Shown piece after piece: positions 25,377 through 33,899 of a stretch of 64,000 bases of DNA. The notes beneath the pieces are model-generated. The model searched no databases. It was not told the origin of the DNA and worked only from the letters and a program-made list of their open reading frames with translations. How positions within the stretch are numbered: the stretch's first letter is position 1; every line of letters starts with the position of its first letter. Position numbers and translations under genes: made by a program. Origin of the DNA: Paraspadella gotoi (Eukaryota > Chaetognatha); contig CM119264.1 of assembly GCA_051294375.1 (NCBI GenBank), positions 8,926,764 to 8,990,763 of the forward strand. Direction: 5' to 3'.

Positions 25377-27467
25377 TTCCGCATCGGCGTTGCCCTTCAC
25401 CCTCTCTTCCTTTTCTTCCTTCGATATTTTCTCTTCTTCCTCATAATTCCTCTCATCTTCCCCCCACTCGTCCCACTCCTCCCACTCCTCCCTCTCCGCC
25501 CCCCGTCTCTTCTTCTGATTCATCAGATTCAAGACCTCCGGCATGAGGAAGTCGTCTCCCTCCATTGCCGCCTCCTCTTCTCCTCCCGCTCCTCCCCAGT
25601 CTCGGCCGTTTCTCCTCGTCGCCGTCGTCCCCATCTCGAGGAGAGACCGGAGGAACGATTCGGAGGCGGGGAAGGCCATGGTGGTGCGGAGGAGCTCGGC
25701 CGCGGTCGGTCGGTCGGGATGTTCTTCGGAGAGAAATCTCTTGAGCCACTGGAGTTCGACCAATTTCATCTCGTTCAATTCCACCTTCGGGAGGGAGTGG
25801 GAGGGAGGTGGAGGGAGAGAGGGAGTGGGGGGAGTAAGGCCGAGAAGACAAGCGATTAGAAGAGAATCTCGCGAACGGCGTCTATGTAGTCAACCTAATA
25901 AGTTAATTATAAACTTAAGAATTCGTATGCTAATGTCCTACATCGTAACCGAAAGCGCTGCAATAACATTAATCAAGAAAATGTTATGGTTTTAAAAGGT
26001 TCGCTTATGAAAATTATTTTATATATAATTGCCTTGCCCGATGACCACGCACCGAATCTGTTCCTCCCCTCCCCTCTCAGCATCTGCCACAAACATCCGC
26101 TCTCGGCACCTGCCACACTCCAGCGTGCATCTCCTTGATGGCGGATTTGAGGTGAGACATGCTTCCGGTCCGCAGCAGCCGATTGTACTCGACCTTGCTT
26201 CGCTTGTCCCTCTCCTCGTATTGGCGCGAGAGGCGTCGACAGGCGTCTCGCGTTGGCGGCGCCGTGGAAGGATGATGCCGAATTTCTTCCAGCGCCGCGC
26301 GGGAGAGGCGCGGCAGCACCGACGGCAGAGTCTTTGAGGCGACGGAGCCGGCGTCGTCGAGGACGGCTTCGAGGAAGCGCCGCTCCGCCTCCGAGGCGAA
26401 TGAACCTGTTGTTGTTGGTATGGTTGGCGATGATTGTTTCGTTTGATTGGTAGCTGTTGTAATTATCATTTGCCATGATTGTTTAGTCAGAAATAAAGGG
26501 AGAGAGAAAGGAAAGAAAGGAAAAGAGAGTGATTGGCGAAGCGACAAAAGAATCGTGAATGGAATAGGTAAAGAAAGAGTGCAAAAAAAAAAAGAACAAG
26601 AAAACGAGAGAAAGAGAGAGAAAATAAGTTGAAACTTCATGTACCTCATATACTAGTAAAATCAATATTTTTCTCCTCATAAATAGCACACTAACATACA
26701 TACATACAAACAAACAACCCCTAACCATTTTCCTTGACGATCTGCAATCCTTCGACGATGCCGTCCCAGTCTTTTCTCTTGACGGCGTCATCGAACCGCT
26801 CCAGACTTTCCTCGTCCAGGACATGCCTGCCACAAGAGGGATTTTCGTTTTTACATAAACTTGGCATCGATCGGCACCAATTTTGCAACGACAAAAAAAA
26901 TGAAATGTTCATCTACAAATATTTTTTCTGTACATTTTCAGCCATCGCTTGAGCACCTGTAACCCTGCAACTTGTTGAAATCGTCGACGAGCTCCTCCGG
27001 GATCACGTCCGAGTTTTGGTTGACGAGATGATCGATCAGATCCGAACTGATCACGTCTAGAATCTCCGTCACTTGGAAACGAATCGTGAAGTTATAAGTG
27101 AATTTTTATATTTTTTTTCTTTGTGGTTTTGTAATTTTTAGTTCAAATGTTTATTATTTTGTTTTATGTAAATTTAATTGTATTTTGACTTTCTTTTTTG
27201 CTATTTAGAATAGTTAGAGATGAAACGAAAAATTCGTTGTAATAGCAATTTTTATTTTATTAATGTACATGTTTCGACTCTTAGTTTTTGCGAGTCTTCA
27301 TCAGCAAGTGAATTCAATAGACCAAAATTTTTAACATTAGTTTGAGAGAGAGAGAGAAAGAGAGAGAGAGAAGTTTCCAACAAAGAATTGAGCAAGGATA
27401 GTGGTCAGATGTGAGGACAGGTGAAAGTAGGAAAGAGAGAGTAAATGATTTTTGAAATGGTGAAAAG

Positions 27468-27498
<31 letters not shown>

Positions 27499-27969
27499 CA
27501 CACAGGGATCAATACATTAGGCAATGTACAACAGTGAAAATTTTTTTAGAAAAACTAAATATTTAACAAAAGTAATAATAAATTAAGAGAGGAGGGCCTT
27601 CGGCAGGCCTATCAGGTCAGAGAGATATTCGAGTGGCACTAGGCATTTTTCCAGCCGGATCATTACCAGATCCAGCCCTGTCCCATTCCACCACAATATC
27701 ATCTCAGCCTATGACAGGCCAATGACCCGACTACATCGTTAACGTCCCACATTTGCCCGGCTGGGGGGGGCAGCTCATTTTTGAGCTCTTTTTCTTACCT
27801 TACTATTTCACTTATCTTTAACTTATCTATCCCTCATCACTTATTCTTCTATTTCATTTTCTCTTACTAACAATCATCAGCTAACAATTAATTTATTATT
27901 ACTTTTGTTAAATATTTAGTTTTTCTAAAAAATTTTCACTGTTGTACATTGCCTAATGTATTGATCCCT

Positions 27970-28004
<35 letters not shown>

Positions 28005-28100
28005 CTTTTCACCAATTTCAAAAATCATTTACTCTCTCTTTCCCTACTTTCACCTGTCCTCACATCTGACCACTATCCTTGCTCAATTCTTTGTTGGAAA

Positions 28101-28131
<31 letters not shown>

Positions 28132-29192
28132 AAACTAATGTTAAAAATTTTGGTCTATTGAATTCACTTGCTGATGAAGACTCGCAAAAACTAAGAGTCG
28201 AAACATGTACATTAATAAAATAAAATTGCTATTACAACGAATTTTTCGTAAATTTAATTAAAAATGGACACAAAATTATTTATGACGCGGATTTATATAC
28301 ACGAAAAGCGGAGCAGCGTGGCGCAGTGGGAGCGTGCTGGGCCCGTGCTGGGCCCATAACCCAGAGGTCGATGGATCGAAACCATCCGCTGCTACGAATT
28401 TTTTTTTAATGTTAAATTTTGATTCCGATTGAAAGGCTATTTTTGGCTGTGAATTCGCCTCATCTATTTCTTTGGTGTGAGTCATAAAATCACTTTTTAG
28501 GTTAAATCCACTTCGCACCAAGTCAGTGGTCACTTTCCACCTTGTGTCGGTTCCAGCGACGCACGACGTCGATCGCTCTCGATGCTGAGCTTCAGCGTCT
28601 TCTCCTCCTCTCCCAAATCCTCCTCTTCTTGCTCCCACTTCATTTCCTGGCTATCTTCCTCTTCTTCGTCCGGCTCCTCCAATATTTTCGGCGGATCTTG
28701 TGGAGCGGCGCTACCGAGAGGCGCCATCATCGACGCTGACCAAAACAACGCCTGTAATAAATGCAGAGAGTTCAAATCTAAATGATCTTTATGCTACTCA
28801 CTTTGCAAGCAGGAAGATTCTCCCTCCACAATAAACATAGAACAGTGGCAGACAGTTAATCTGGCCTTAATAACAACACAATCATCGCTCGAATATTTAT
28901 AAAATGGTGATTTGGTTTTAGAACCTTTGACGCCGGTTCAAATGTCGACGCCTTCTTCGGATCCGTGAATGAGACGGTCGGTCGACCGTAAGCGCCGTTC
29001 GAAACAGACGCGGCACCGACAGCTCGTCGGTAGGCGTCTCCCTTGACGGGCGCATGGCCGTAACGGCGGGCGGCGGAAGGCATGGAGAACGCCACGGAGT
29101 CTGTAGCGGAATCGGCGGGAGACGCGTATCGCCTAGAAGACTCCGCCGCCATGGACAACCTTTGGACGGGGCGGATATTTGGGGCGTGGTAA
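12948..29192 (-). CDS. giant helical-repeat protein with dynein-stalk-like C-terminus
   Basis: About 25 exons join without a phase conflict. From the 5' side: 28925-29192, 28541-28751, 26957-27071, 26726-26826, 26110-26405, 25376-25784, 24885-25101, 24237-24587, 23917-24124, 23659-23855, 23204-23475, 22279-22547, 21187-21392, 20716-20922, 20155-20329, 19791-20039, 17884-18987, 17296-17690, 16910-17188, 15454-15682, 14993-15208, 14671-14853, 13923-14156, 13537-13726, 12948-13378. The product exceeds 2,300 residues and its start is not settled. The N-terminus is Ser/Pro-rich with an acidic stretch. The bulk is helical, with a degenerate unit of the type L-x2-A(L/I)-x3-D-x3-L-x2-AL-x6-G seen in at least eight exons. 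Toward the end, a run resembling the dynein heavy-chain stalk appears: EISEVCSYTKPPHCTELV, a leucine run, then TWDKIKQLL. A basic Ser/Arg tail ends the protein. No AAA+ ATPase motif is visible. I infer a cytoskeletal or ciliary role; I do not recognise the gene. Confidence 0.8.
16282..16536 (+). mobile_element. hairpin-ended MITE-like element, copy 2
   Basis: A 255-base relative of the element at 8991, including the CCATTGGCTCAGAGGGGGAA block and the terminal GTTGCCATA. Compared with copy 1 it has an extra block near its middle (CTTCGTTGGCAAAGCG). It lies in the intron between exons 16910-17188 and 15454-15682 of the giant gene. Confidence 0.65.
19082..19740 (-). other. AT-rich intron of the giant gene
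   Basis: Most of the intron between exons 19791-20039 and 17884-18987 is plain AT-rich sequence with no second open frame or repeat that I can recognise. Confidence 0.6.
20590..20700 (+). repeat. (ATC)n-rich microsatellite
   Basis: An imperfect CAT/ATC trinucleotide run with ATT and CGT variants. It directly follows, in transcript order, the donor of exon 20716-20922 of the giant gene. Confidence 0.8.
21987..22110 (-). mobile_element. hairpin-ended MITE-like element, copy 3 (reverse, deleted)
   Basis: Shorter reverse-orientation copy of the 8991 element. Its right edge reads ATATACCGCCACA and its left edge TATGGTAACAACCC. It lies in an intron of the giant gene. Confidence 0.55.
24806..24834. 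repeat. solo hairpin from the MITE-like family
   Basis: TGTGGCGGTGTGAATATACC followed by GCCACA: a near-perfect hairpin identical in type to the terminal hairpin of the 8991 family, without the rest of the element. It lies in the intron between exons 24885-25101 and 24237-24587. Confidence 0.5.
25193..25372 (+). repeat. (TC)n microsatellite merging with a splice donor
   Basis: A long CT run with GTCTC interruptions, equal to (GA)n in the transcript of the giant gene. The exon ending at 25376 has the donor GTGAGAG, which flows straight into the GA repeat. Confidence 0.9.
27271..27304 (-). ncRNA. hammerhead-ribozyme-like motif (left arm)
   Basis: Reverse complement of the motif at 28171: GTTTC at 27271-27275, GACTC and GAGTC stems at 27276-27280 and 27292-27296, and TCATCAG ending at 27304. 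It carries the same extra base before stem II. Confidence 0.4.
28171..28212 (+). ncRNA. hammerhead-ribozyme-like motif (right arm)
   Basis: CTGATGA at 28171-28177, then A, stem GACTC (28179-28183), an 11-base loop, stem GAGTC (28195-28199), GAAAC (28200-28204) and ATGTAC. This is the order of the hammerhead core: CUGANGA, stem II, GAAA, stem III, then the cleavage-site triplet. One extra A precedes stem II, and stem I (flanks CACTTG and CATTAA) pairs poorly. It is therefore probably a degenerate or dimer-dependent form, and self-cleavage is not shown. Confidence 0.4.
28312..28393 (+). tRNA. initiator tRNA-Met (CAT) with an 11-nt duplication
   Basis: The acceptor halves AGCAGCG and CGCTGCT pair fully. 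The anticodon arm GCTGGGCCCATAACCCAG and the T arm GGATCGAAACCATCC are the eukaryotic initiator-tRNA signature (A-rich T loop). The 5' half of the anticodon arm, GTGCTGGGCCC, is present twice in tandem, making the gene 82 bases instead of about 71. The extra block is not at the position of tRNA introns (after base 37). It is therefore either a pseudogene or an assembly insertion. It lies on the plus strand in an intron of the giant gene. Confidence 0.75.
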
Positions 29193-29301
29193 CTTGGTAA
29201 GTTCGTCGATAGAAGGATAGATTGGAGGAGTCGGTCGAGTCATCGAAGAAGCGGGACGGTTCGTGGGAGCGACGAGAATATCTAGGCACCCGGGGAACCT
29301 A

Positions 29302-29721
29302 GTTTTTTGAGGAGCTATGCTGAGAGTTTGGACAGCTATTCTCTGGTTTAAAGGAGCGAGGCGATGAAAGGCCGAGTTTGCGGGAGCGAGGAAAGGAATC
29401 ATTTTTATTGAAAGTACGAATTACAGGGATTCGTTTTTCAGCGGAAATAGAGGAAATTCTTGGTTGATAGGAGCGAGGAGCTGAAGGACGAAGATTAATG
29501 GTGCGAGAGGAGATGGTGCTTGTTTTGGAGGAGAGAGACGAGGTGCGATCTCTATTGGAACTGACTATGAGAGAAGATTCCAGCTCGGAAGAAGTCGTGG
29601 AATCGGATGAATCTGTGAGCGCCATTTCTCTCGAATCAGCAGGGTCGGTTGAAATAGATTCAGAACGGTTCATCGCCAGAGGTCGTGGATGTGCGCGGCG
29701 CTCCCGGTTACGCTCTTCCAT
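29302..29721 (-). CDS. possible 5' exon of the giant gene (Ser-rich)
   Basis: An ATG at 29721 opens 140 codons rich in Ser, Arg, Thr and Asn (for example MEERNRERRAHPRP) before a TAG. The same frame continues plausibly after the stop, and a different frame carries the exon 28925-29192 that joins the rest of the gene. A spliced junction of the right phase was not found, so either a base is missing here or this is a separate small gene. Composition matches the disordered N-terminus of the giant protein. Confidence 0.35.
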
Positions 29722-29965
29722 CGACTCACGATAATATTTCCGTTAAGATTAACTTTTAGCCAAATTAATTAGCGATGGAATTCGTTCGGGAACTTTGGCG
29801 ATCGAAAAACTCTTTCTACTAAAATTCGTTGATTAAATATCAGCTGAGAAATGATTTATTAACTGGAAGAATATTTCTAGATCTGTGACGAGTATTTAAG
29901 TTAGCGAGGCAGATATCAAGAAAGTTTTACTGAAGAGGTGTGAAAACGTTTTAAAAGTCTGCCTG

Positions 29966-29970
<5 letters not shown>

Positions 29971-30056
<86 letters not shown>
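29971..30056 (+). repeat. (TC)n microsatellite
   Basis: A pure CT run of about 86 bases just downstream, in minus-strand sense, of the possible exon ending near 30063. Confidence 0.9.
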
Positions 30057-30059
<3 letters not shown>

Positions 30060-30062
30060 TCT

Positions 30063-30354
30063 ACCTAATTTTTCGGTGGGCGCGCCCCCGTCTTTTGATG
30101 CGGTGGCCCCCCAGTTGCGCCGGCCGAAAATCGTCCTCCGTCGATTCGAACGGAAATGAAGTGACGCTGGAGTCGAAGGCCCGATCCCGAAAGGTCGCCG
30201 GCGACCAACGATGCACACGCCGGCGCCGTAAAGGCGACCGGCGCTGATTGGTCGGCGTCGTCGTCGAGACAGCGTCGTCATCCTCGGAAGAGACGAGAGT
30301 CGACGCCGAATCAGACGCGGACCTCTGCGTCGTTGTAGTTATAGTTCCCGTGGA
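30063..30354 (-). CDS. possible disordered exon, minus strand
   Basis: A minus-strand frame from about 30435 to 30063 is open and codon-biased, giving a Ser/Thr- and Arg-rich stretch (motifs SSEDDDAVSTTT, RRSPLRRRR). A GTAGAAG donor-like sequence follows AAATTAG at its end. It may be an early exon of the giant gene, but I could not phase it to its neighbours. The plus strand reads less convincingly. Confidence 0.3.
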
Positions 30355-30539
30355 ATCGCGAGACGCGTTTGTCAACGACGAAAAAGATGCGGAACTTAAT
30401 TTGGAGGATGGGGGAGCGGTAGAGAGGAATATCTTTGTCTGGACATTTGGTTTTGACGAGTATCAGTGTCTGTTTAGTGTCATTATCTCTCTCTCTTTCT
30501 CTCTCTTTCTACTATTTCTCTTAACTATTTTCGTTTTAT

Positions 30540-32567
30540 GATAGTTTTATAGTTGTGGAGTCTGTTGTGGAAATCTAATTTTCCGAAATCTGTTTACAGT
30601 ACCGTTACTTTAATTTTGAAGTCCTTCTAATTTTACTGTAACCTTTGTACGACGACTAAAAGGTCGTTGAGGCCGCTGAGTGTGTGTTCATGACCGTATC
30701 AGTATATTCATTCATTCATTTATTCATTCATTCATTCTTTCTCTCTCTCTCCGTCTCTCACTCTCTATCCCTTTCCGTCGCCGAGGTTAACGACGACGCC
30801 GACGACGACGGCGTCGCAGTCGAGGGGCTGGGAAGGCGGCGATACTCGAGGACGCGGACGAACGGCTTCCGTCTCCGTGTCGAAGGCCTCTGAAGGGGCC
30901 TAAGGGGCGAAGGGCGGAGGACGAGGGTCTCCGACCTCGATGGGCTGTTGGACCATGGGGCAAATTCAAATCATGCTGTCTCAAAGATTTTTTTACTTTT
31001 GTAATTTTTAAAACAAAAATGTCAGACGTTTAACTACGCACCTTGATAGACCATTTTTAATAATTTAAACTCCTCCTTATTCGTGCTACTCACCCTTCGT
31101 CAAAGGCCGTCATCCCTGACAGCAGTCGATAATCTCCCCACATGATTTCTTAGTTGAGTTTAAACAGGACAAATTCGATCAACCTTACACCTAACAAAAA
31201 AGTCTCACGATCGAGCTACGTTTATGGACAAGCTTTAATTTCCCCATCGCTAAATAATTACGTAAGAACGTATTCTAAACAATCGCCTTAAGAATTACCA
31301 GCAACGTTGTAACTTAATTAACGGTCAATCGCTTTTTATATCATCTGATTGATTAAATTAATAGATCAAAATGCTTGATAATTTCCCGATTAGATAGGGT
31401 GACTGACATTAGTTCGACAGCTAAGCGTAATGTTTCGTATTTTTATACTACTCGAGAATAACTCTTTGCACCTCTATTTTACATCGATGTTGTCTGACAC
31501 GTGACGCCCTCAATTTAAGTAATTTCCCCTTCCTCTAATTACTTTTTGTTTCTTCTAGTTCTAATTACTTTTCGATTTTTAAACTTAAATTTTTTTTCAT
31601 TCCCATAATTTTTAAGATCGAAATTTCTGTCAAAAATCTGGAAAAATCATGAGCCGAAGAAACGAAATGGTCGTTAGTATCAGTTCGCTTCGATCCTTGC
31701 GAAAAGTAATGAGAATCATGGGAGGAAAAAAAGAGACGATTAATGGTTTAATATAAAAAAAAAAAACATCTGTCACTTATTGTTGATTTTATTTTATTTT
31801 TTTTTTAAATTGTATTTTTTTTCGTGAAATCATGTCATAGTTTTGCTTCATTTGTTACACGATACTGTCAATCTAAGGTCATTGCCAAAGCTCGGGCAAA
31901 GTGACCGTGTGGATTGACCGGCTCGGAGAAAGAGGAGAGAGAAAGGGTTTAGACAAAAGTCCGGTGGTAAGTCGCCTCAATAACAATAAAAAATAAGAAT
32001 AAATTTTCTATTTTTTTCTCATTATTTCATTTCGCGTTTTCGAGTTATATATAATTCGGCTGATGCCAAGGTAATCGTATGATAAGGCCAAGAAGAAACC
32101 GAACTCAAAACTTTAATAAAGCTTAATCTCAAATTGAGCACAAGATTCGATGACCTTTTTTAATTAGGAGGTGAACAAGGCTGCTGCAGCGGAGTGAGAC
32201 AAAGAGATGATTTTTTTGCACCCAACGTTTTTTTTTTTTCGACGACCGTTGATCTCATTAAGCATTAGGCGCCACGATATAAGAATAGTATCTATTATGA
32301 ATGTATTATTTTATTAGTAATGCCTCTCTCTCTCTCTCTCATAATTCATTCATAATATTTTTTAATTTTGCTAATGAATTACAAAGAAGTAATTATTTTA
32401 ACTTCATTAAAAAACAATTAAAAATTAGCAAATTAATATATACTTTTAAACGATTTATTTCAAAGAGAAATAAAAAAGCAGAAAATTCTAAGACATCGAA
32501 AAAGGAAGGAAAAAACGTTTCAACGTCTTCAAAGAAAAAAGATATCAATCCGTAGCAGCGTTTGGTC
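30540..32567. other. stretch with no convincing gene
   Basis: Between the possible 5' exons of the giant gene and the Gag-like gene. A GC-rich block at about 30780-30960 has open frames on both strands (the minus one starts MVQQPIEVGDP) but no supporting splice pattern. The rest is AT-rich. Confidence 0.4.
32454..32459 (-). promoter_or_regulatory. AATAAA polyadenylation signal of the Gag-like gene
   Basis: TTTATT on the plus strand, about 140 bases beyond the minus-strand stop of the Gag-like gene. Confidence 0.35.
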
Positions 32568-32598
32568 CTAAACGGGAACCTTCACGAGTCCGATTTCC

Positions 32599-33899
32599 TC
32601 AGCTTCCAACCCGACTTCTCCATCCGCTCGTCGACTCCCCCCTTCTCTTCTCGGTAATGCTGCGGATGAGGCCGTCGTTATTGCGTATCTTGCGAATGGC
32701 CTCCAATGCCTCGTCCAGACTCTGAACTCCCTTGAAGTAGAGTTTGCGGCGAAGTCGATCTTCGCGAAGACCATCGAGGAAGACGTCGAGCAGTCGGTCG
32801 CGGAAGGCCCTCGATTTTATTCGCTCTGGTGACGGTTATGCATAACATACTTATAAAAATTTAAAAGAACCAGAAAAAGTTAACTATTTGTCTTTTATAT
32901 ATATAACTCGCTTTAAGCCTCATTTACGCATTTTTTCTAAATCTAAATCATTTTTTTTAAAATCTAATTTAAATTTTTTTTTTCATTTTTAAAAACTATT
33001 TATCATTACCCGGTGAGTTCATGACTTCACACATGAATTAAAAAGTTTCCTTAAGCCTCTCACCCGCTCCTCCGTCATCGATGGCCAAAAACTCCAAGAG
33101 ATTCTTGCATCTGTGGCCAAAAGCGAATGTCGTCTCGTTGTCCACTTGTTTCACCGTTTCCGCCAATCGGAGCCACTCGTCGCGACTCCTGCCGTCGAAC
33201 AACATGTCGAGTTTGGCGCCGAAATCGCGGAGACTGTCGCCGGGGAATTGGCGCATCAGAGTCTTGGCCGAGTTTCTAATGGTTAAAAATGGGGAGGACG
33301 AATGTGATGAAGAAAATGGTGAACGAAAGAAAGAATAAGTAGCTGTCGGTGAAGGTCGTAAATACTACTGCAGCCACATCGGGTATATCTAGACTGTTAT
33401 AGCAACATTATAGCCCATTATAGCCCATTGGCCAACACCGAGGGAAGTCATTGGGACTATAGTTAGAATGCACGGTTGGGATGGTACTGTTCCCCCTCTA
33501 AGCAATTGCGACGTGAGGCGGTGCGAAAATACCGCCATACTGTCACAATTTGCCCTAGAATATAAAATTTTTACAAAAGGCAAACCTACATTTACGACAG
33601 ATGAGAAATTTATTACTTTATTTTAATCCTAGTCCACAACCTTCCCAGCCCTCTCGCTAACCCCAACCTCGACCCTTCCAGTACCTTTGTTTCTGATCTT
33701 CAATGGCGTCGATGATGACCCTCTTCCCGGCGACCTGATCCAAATAAGGGTCTTTAGAGTAGACGCCGAGAAAGTCGCGGAACCAGTCGTCAAATTTCAT
33801 GGAGGACGTGAACATTTGGAAGAGCTCCTCGCCCTCGTCGTCCACGTCGAACTCGCCGGGCGGCGGGGCCTTCGACGACGTGGGCGCCGGTGACGACAT
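32599..33899 (-). CDS. retrotransposon Gag-like protein, intron-containing, no pol
   Basis: Three exons (33685-33899, 33064-33275, 32599-32825) splice in phase 2 and phase 1 into an uninterrupted 217-residue protein. The N-terminus is Pro/Ser-rich and then acidic. A helical region with FDDWFRDFLGVY follows. Residues 80-90 (RQFPGDSLRDF) and 149-188 (FRDRLLDVFLDGLRED, then SLDEALEAIRKI) match the pattern of the Gag capsid domain of Ty3-type LTR retrotransposons and of host genes derived from it. I see no CCHC zinc knuckle, protease, reverse transcriptase or LTR nearby. Intact frames, introns and gene-like codon use argue that it is a host gene captured from a retroelement and not a recent insertion. 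Intron 1 hosts a MITE-like copy. Its function is unknown; known relatives by origin, such as Arc-type genes, form capsid-like shells. Confidence 0.75.
33399..33539 (-). mobile_element. hairpin-ended MITE-like element, copy 4 (reverse)
   Basis: A diverged reverse copy of the 8991 family ending AATACCGCCATA, with the GAGGGAAGTCATT and CCCCCTCTAAGCAATT blocks. It lies in intron 1 of the Gag-like gene. Confidence 0.5.

Larger units (their letters stand above)
27225..28249. mobile_element. foldback element, two 362-base inverted arms around a 301-base loop
   Basis: Arms 27225-27586 and 27888-28249 are near-perfect reverse complements. Both carry GA/CT microsatellites and, near their outer ends, a CTGATGA ... 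GAAAC motif with a five-pair stem. The outer tips read ACGAAAAATTCGT, itself almost palindromic. The loop 27587-27887 has a poly-G stretch and no open frame. The element lies in the intron between exons 28541-28751 and 26957-27071 of the giant gene. Penelope-like retroelements often leave inverted partial copies with hammerhead motifs; that is my preferred reading. A foldback DNA transposon, or a second assembly palindrome, are the alternatives. Confidence 0.6.
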
